Source of the DNA: Pseudomonadota bacterium
GTDB lineage: Bacteria; Desulfobacterota; Desulfovibrionia; Desulfovibrionales; Desulfovibrionaceae
Length of the DNA: 41,314 nucleotides
Assembly: GCA_023426275.1 (NCBI GenBank)
Contig: JAFABC010000259.1
Location: 1 to 41,314, forward strand
Reading direction: 5' to 3'
Both the position numbers and the translations under genes were made by a program. The notes under the pieces were generated by a model. The model was not told the origin of the DNA. It was given only the letters and a program-made list of their open reading frames with translations, and ran no database searches. Below, piece after piece: positions 41,269 to 41,314 of the stretch (position 1 is its first letter; each line of letters starts with the position of its first letter).

Positions 41269-41314
41269 AAGATGCCTCCGGCGGCCGGGGGGCATGATGC
41301 CCCCGGTCCCCCTC
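41269..41314 (+). repeat. GC-rich palindromic repeat, copy 4 (cut by the window end)
   Basis: AAGATGCCTCCGGCGGCC, then the CATGATG-centred palindrome and GGTCCCCCTC, matching the complement of 45-91 with one C fewer. It begins 17 bases after the trmH stop, in the orientation expected of a terminator for that gene. Its right arm lies beyond the window. Confidence 0.8.

Noticed and set aside
1..41314. CRISPR arrays, tRNA or rRNA genes, insertion sequences and phage genes
   Set aside because: No regularly spaced repeats, no cloverleaf-like segments with CCA ends, and no transposase or integrase motifs were noticed on either strand.

Overview
The window is high-GC DNA from a Gram-negative anaerobe. 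The best fit is a sulfate reducer of the Desulfovibrio/Solidesulfovibrio type. This is inference from gene content: a nifH-I1-I2-D-K cluster with the anaerobe-type NifD insertion and short NifK, an H-NOX chemoreceptor, many PAS/GGDEF/HD-GYP proteins, a Cys-cluster PAS sigma-54 regulator, and a likely selenocysteine UGA. No rRNA, tRNA, CRISPR array, transposase or integrase was seen. Coding density is high and the gene set looks chromosomal.

Layout. (1) 0-2.6 kb, minus strand: CHASE2 adenylate cyclase followed by a secreted FecR-like protein. (2) 2.8-4.7 kb, plus: overlapping cysK-cysE for cysteine synthesis, ending at a bidirectional terminator. (3) 4.8-10.1 kb, minus: nitrogenase operon nifH-nifI1-nifI2-nifD-nifK-[2Fe-2S] ferredoxin. 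Its control region has a sigma-54 -24/-12 promoter, an IHF-like site and an upstream palindrome. (4) 10.2-12.0 kb, minus: CheY-like regulator and PAS-PAS-HD-GYP protein. (5) 12.2-19.3 kb, plus: ftsH-folP-cdaA-cdaR-glmM, linking c-di-AMP synthesis to cell-wall precursor supply, then galU. (6) 19.3-25.0 kb, plus: priA, an HPPD-like VOC protein and a hybrid-free PAS histidine kinase. (7) 25.1-30.4 kb, minus: GGDEF protein, GH3 glycosidase and an MCP with a C-terminal H-NOX domain. (8) 30.5-34.4 kb, plus: GT9 glycosyltransferase, two small proteins (one FlgN/FliT-like), a YbjQ-like protein and a small outer-membrane barrel. (9) 34.4-34.6 kb, minus: a tiny one-helix membrane protein with an in-frame UGA and a SECIS-like hairpin. 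(10) 34.8-37.4 kb, plus: sigma-54 activator, glutaminyl cyclase and a Cys-rich 79-residue protein. (11) 37.4-41.3 kb: lgt, a receiver-TPR protein and panB on minus, trmH on plus.

The strongest candidate for something undescribed is the small selenoprotein at 34.4-34.6 kb. The hairpin downstream of its UGA matches the E. coli fdhF SECIS at the positions that matter. Other notable points are the H-NOX domain placed after the chemoreceptor signalling domain, an HPPD-type iron site in an apparent anaerobe, the nif control region without a canonical NifA site, a four-cysteine insertion in serine acetyltransferase, and an interspersed GC-rich palindromic repeat at gene ends.
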